A DNA stretch of 6,129 nucleotides. It comes from JAGLTA01 sp034660735. GTDB lineage: Bacteria > Patescibacteriota > Patescibacteriia > JAACEG01. The stretch spans positions 1 through 6,129 of the forward strand of contig JAYEJQ010000003.1 of assembly GCA_034660735.1 (NCBI GenBank). The letters are read 5' to 3'. Position numbers and translations under genes: made by a program. The notes beneath the pieces are model-generated. The model was given only the letters and a program-made list of their open reading frames with translations, searched no databases and had not been told where the DNA came from. Shown in pieces: positions 4,465 to 6,129 of this stretch. Numbering within the stretch: the first letter of the stretch is position 1; each line of letters starts with the position of its first letter.

Positions 4465-5190
4465 TTGGCGATTTTGCTCGGAAGCGGAATTAAAGGAAAA
4501 AATGTTCAGAAATTATCACAGCAAATAATAAAAAAGTTCGGAAAAGATTTTTTAAATATCACCGTTAGCGATTTGTTGAAAATTTCAGGAATAGGGCAGG
4601 CAAAAGCGCTGCAAATCGCTTCGGCTGTTTCTTTGGTAAAAAGATTTTATGAAGAAAAAAAACAAAACGAAATAATCATAAAAAATCCGAAAGATGTTTT
4701 TTCTTTAGTCTGCGATTTACAGGATAAAAAGAAAGAATATTTGGTTTGTCTTTATTTAAACGCGCGGAATGTTTTAATTAAAAAAGAGACAATCAGCGTA
4801 GATTTGCTTGATAAAAGTTTATTGCGCCCAAAGGAAATTTTTAAACCAGCCATAGAATTGAATGCTGCAAAGGTTATTTTGGTCCACAACCATCCGTCAG
4901 GAGATCCGACGCCGTCCGAAAAAGACATTAAAATTATTGAAAAGATAGTTAAAGAGGGAGAGTTGATGGGGGTGTTTATAGCAGATTTTTTAATTGTCGC
5001 AAAACACGGAAATTACAGTTTTTATAAGAATTTAAAAAAGCGTGATAAAAATACTGATTACATAGCCGACGGAATACAAGGAGGGCTGTTTGATTTGTTG
5101 GTTGAGAAAAAAGAGGAATATGGCAAAAATAATTATACAAAATTAAAAAAATTTATAAATAAATGTCATTATGCAAAAACTTACACTTAG
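4465..5190 (+). CDS. radC: RadC/JAB-domain protein, 5' end lost in gap
   Basis: 241 residues are readable; the start codon is hidden in the gap. The visible start, reading LAILLGSGIKGKNV, is internal to the RadC N-terminal region, so the TTG at 4465 is not a real start. A helix-hairpin-helix follows at about 39-52 (KISGIGQAKA), then the MPN domain. The JAMM metal motif is complete: H141-N-H143, S151 and D154 (HxH-x7-S-x2-D), with Glu108 a candidate catalytic glutamate. JAMM proteins are often metallopeptidases, but RadC's biochemical role is unsettled and the old link to DNA repair is doubtful; homologues are frequent in mobile and defence regions. After the family's usual end near residue 189 there is a tail of about 50 residues with QGGLFDLL (205-212) and a lysine-rich, possibly read-through end overlapping the next gene by 20 nt. 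Confidence 0.9.
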   Translation: MAILLGSGIKGKNVQKLSQQIIKKFGKDFLNITVSDLLKISGIGQAKALQIASAVSLVKRFYEEKKQNEIIIKNPKDVFSLVCDLQDKKKEYLVCLYLNARNVLIKKETISVDLLDKSLLRPKEIFKPAIELNAAKVILVHNHPSGDPTPSEKDIKIIEKIVKEGELMGVFIADFLIVAKHGNYSFYKNLKKRDKNTDYIADGIQGGLFDLLVEKKEEYGKNNYTKLKKFINKCHYAKTYT

Positions 5191-5920
5191 AGAAAAATCA
5201 ATATTGGCTGGATTATTTTTATCAAAATTTAATGAAAGAGGTTTGAAGTATCTTGGTTTTGATAATTTTACAGAGGCATTTAATGTTATTGGATTTGCCT
5301 TAGGAGTTAAACCAGCATCTGTAAAAAATTATAGAGATGAATTTGATCCTGTTTTTCCGAATAAAAGGCAAGGTTGGCACAAAAGAGAAATAAGGCAATA
5401 TTGTAAAAATATTTATAATACTTTCAGGGATTTAGATATAAAAAATTTTTCAAATTTGCTAAAAGAGATAATCTACGAAAATCATGAGTTGGATGTTTTA
5501 ATGGAGCAAGTTGCCAAAAAAGAGGGCAAAGAAAGTTCTTTTGCTAAACGGCTTATAACTGGTCAGGCAGCAGAGCATTATTTTAAAGAAAATTATACTG
5601 AAATTGAGGTATTTAAAAATTATCAAATTGAAGACACTACAAAACACGGTTGTGGATTTGATTTTAAACTTCATGCTGAAAATAAGGAATTTTTAGGGAT
5701 AGAAGTTAAAGGATTAAATAATTCAAGTGGTAATATCGCTTTAACAAATAAAGAATATTCTGTCGCCCAATTATTGAGAGGACGATATTTTTTATTTATT
5801 GTTAAAAATTTTAAAGAAGTTCCTTTCCATGATTATTTTAAAAATCCGTTAAATAGCAAATTAAGTTTTAATAGAATTGAAACTACAATAAAACAAATAA
5901 CATGGAATGCAAATATTTAA
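5171..5920 (+). CDS. DUF3883-like PD-(D/E)XK nuclease candidate
   Basis: A 249-residue protein. The C-terminal half resembles DUF3883: GQAAEHYF (131-138), then CGFDFKL with Asp164, then GIEVKG with Glu178 and Lys180, giving the D...ExK arrangement of PD-(D/E)XK nucleases, and ALTNKEYSVAQ (190-200) after it. The N-terminal part (about 1-85) contains GVKPASVKNYRDEFDP (45-60) and KRQGWHKRE (65-73), which I recall in proteins associated with restriction-type nucleases, possibly a DNA-binding module. No signal peptide or membrane segment is seen, so it is cytoplasmic. The ATG at 5171 overlaps the radC end by 20 nt, suggesting coupled translation. Counted lines in the body give about 27% GC, against about 33% in radC and 38% in rpsK, consistent with transfer. 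Restriction or phage defence is inferred, not shown. Confidence 0.7.
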   Translation: MQKLTLREKSILAGLFLSKFNERGLKYLGFDNFTEAFNVIGFALGVKPASVKNYRDEFDPVFPNKRQGWHKREIRQYCKNIYNTFRDLDIKNFSNLLKEIIYENHELDVLMEQVAKKEGKESSFAKRLITGQAAEHYFKENYTEIEVFKNYQIEDTTKHGCGFDFKLHAENKEFLGIEVKGLNNSSGNIALTNKEYSVAQLLRGRYFLFIVKNFKEVPFHDYFKNPLNSKLSFNRIETTIKQITWNANI

Positions 5921-5935
5921 AATTATAAAAAATTT

Positions 5936-6129
5936 ATGAAAAACGTTAAAAAAGAAAAAGACATCAATTTAAAAATAACAATACCAATATCAGAATTAGC
6001 ATTAGAATTTGCAAGTAAAATAAATGAAATTTATAAAAATTTTGAAAAAGATGATTATGAACCGCTTGATGGAGATGGAACTGAAGATATTGCAAAGTTA
6101 TTTTTATTAAAATTTGATATTTTAAATGG
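5936..6129 (+). CDS. Unrecognised protein, 3' end outside window
   Basis: An open frame of 64 full codons from an ATG at 5936 to the window edge, with no stop. It begins MKNVKKEKDINLKITIPISE and continues with a helical-looking segment and an acidic stretch (KDDYEPLDGDGTED). I do not recognise the family. It starts 15 nt after the nuclease candidate's stop, with the same AATTT-ATG type of leader as the ribosomal genes, and is equally AT-rich. Close spacing on the same strand suggests it belongs to the radC/nuclease unit, so it could be an accessory component, but it may also be unrelated. Confidence 0.55.
   Translation, partial: MKNVKKEKDINLKITIPISELALEFASKINEIYKNFEKDDYEPLDGDGTEDIAKLFLLKFDILN

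Noticed and set aside
4299..4493. Alternative reading frame across the N run
   Set aside because: Most of it is unknown bases, and the flanking parts are out of frame with both S9 and RadC.
5120..5146. Short frame (MAKIIIQN) behind an AGAGGA site in the end of radC
   Set aside because: It stops after eight codons and resembles no known gene start; it most likely reflects AT-rich chance sequence.

Overview
The window looks like part of a draft or metagenome-assembled genome of an AT-rich bacterium. The best guess is a member of the Candidate Phyla Radiation (Patescibacteria, Parcubacteria-like). This rests on the compact ribosomal-protein run, a short L13 without the usual C-terminal tail, a lysine-rich extension on S9, and no Shine-Dalgarno site before any visible start codon. 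It is an inference from sequence style, not a database match.

Positions 1-548 hold no convincing protein gene but are rich in structure. There is a 13-bp hairpin at the left edge and a small hairpin (57-79) whose loop is complementary to the apical loop of a very long hairpin (115-231). Further hairpins lie at 228-245 and 260-289, and a GC-rich cluster of competing inverted repeats at 324-406. The G-U pattern of the long hairpin favours a + strand RNA, so this may be an undescribed structured noncoding RNA. A consensus sigma-70-type promoter (454-481) then drives the main operon.

Positions 549-4362 are one tightly spaced + strand operon: infA (IF-1), rpmJ (L36), rpsM (S13), rpsK (S11), rpsD (S4), rpoA (RNA polymerase alpha), rplQ (L17), rplM (L13) and rpsI (S9, cut by the gap). 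These genes supply translation initiation, both ribosomal subunits and the RNA polymerase assembly platform. The alpha subunit has no C-terminal DNA-binding domain; a roughly 40-residue Lys/Glu tail takes its place.

A run of exactly 100 N (4363-4462) is a scaffold gap. It is too short to hold the missing end of S9 plus the missing start of the next gene, so it is a placeholder and the join is unverified.

Positions 4463-6129 are accessory in character: a 5'-truncated radC (HhH plus JAMM/MPN domain), overlapped by a DUF3883-like PD-(D/E)XK nuclease candidate of markedly lower GC, and then the start of an unrecognised gene that runs off the window. The radC/nuclease pair may be a defence or restriction-related module. 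No tRNA, rRNA, CRISPR array or transposase was seen.
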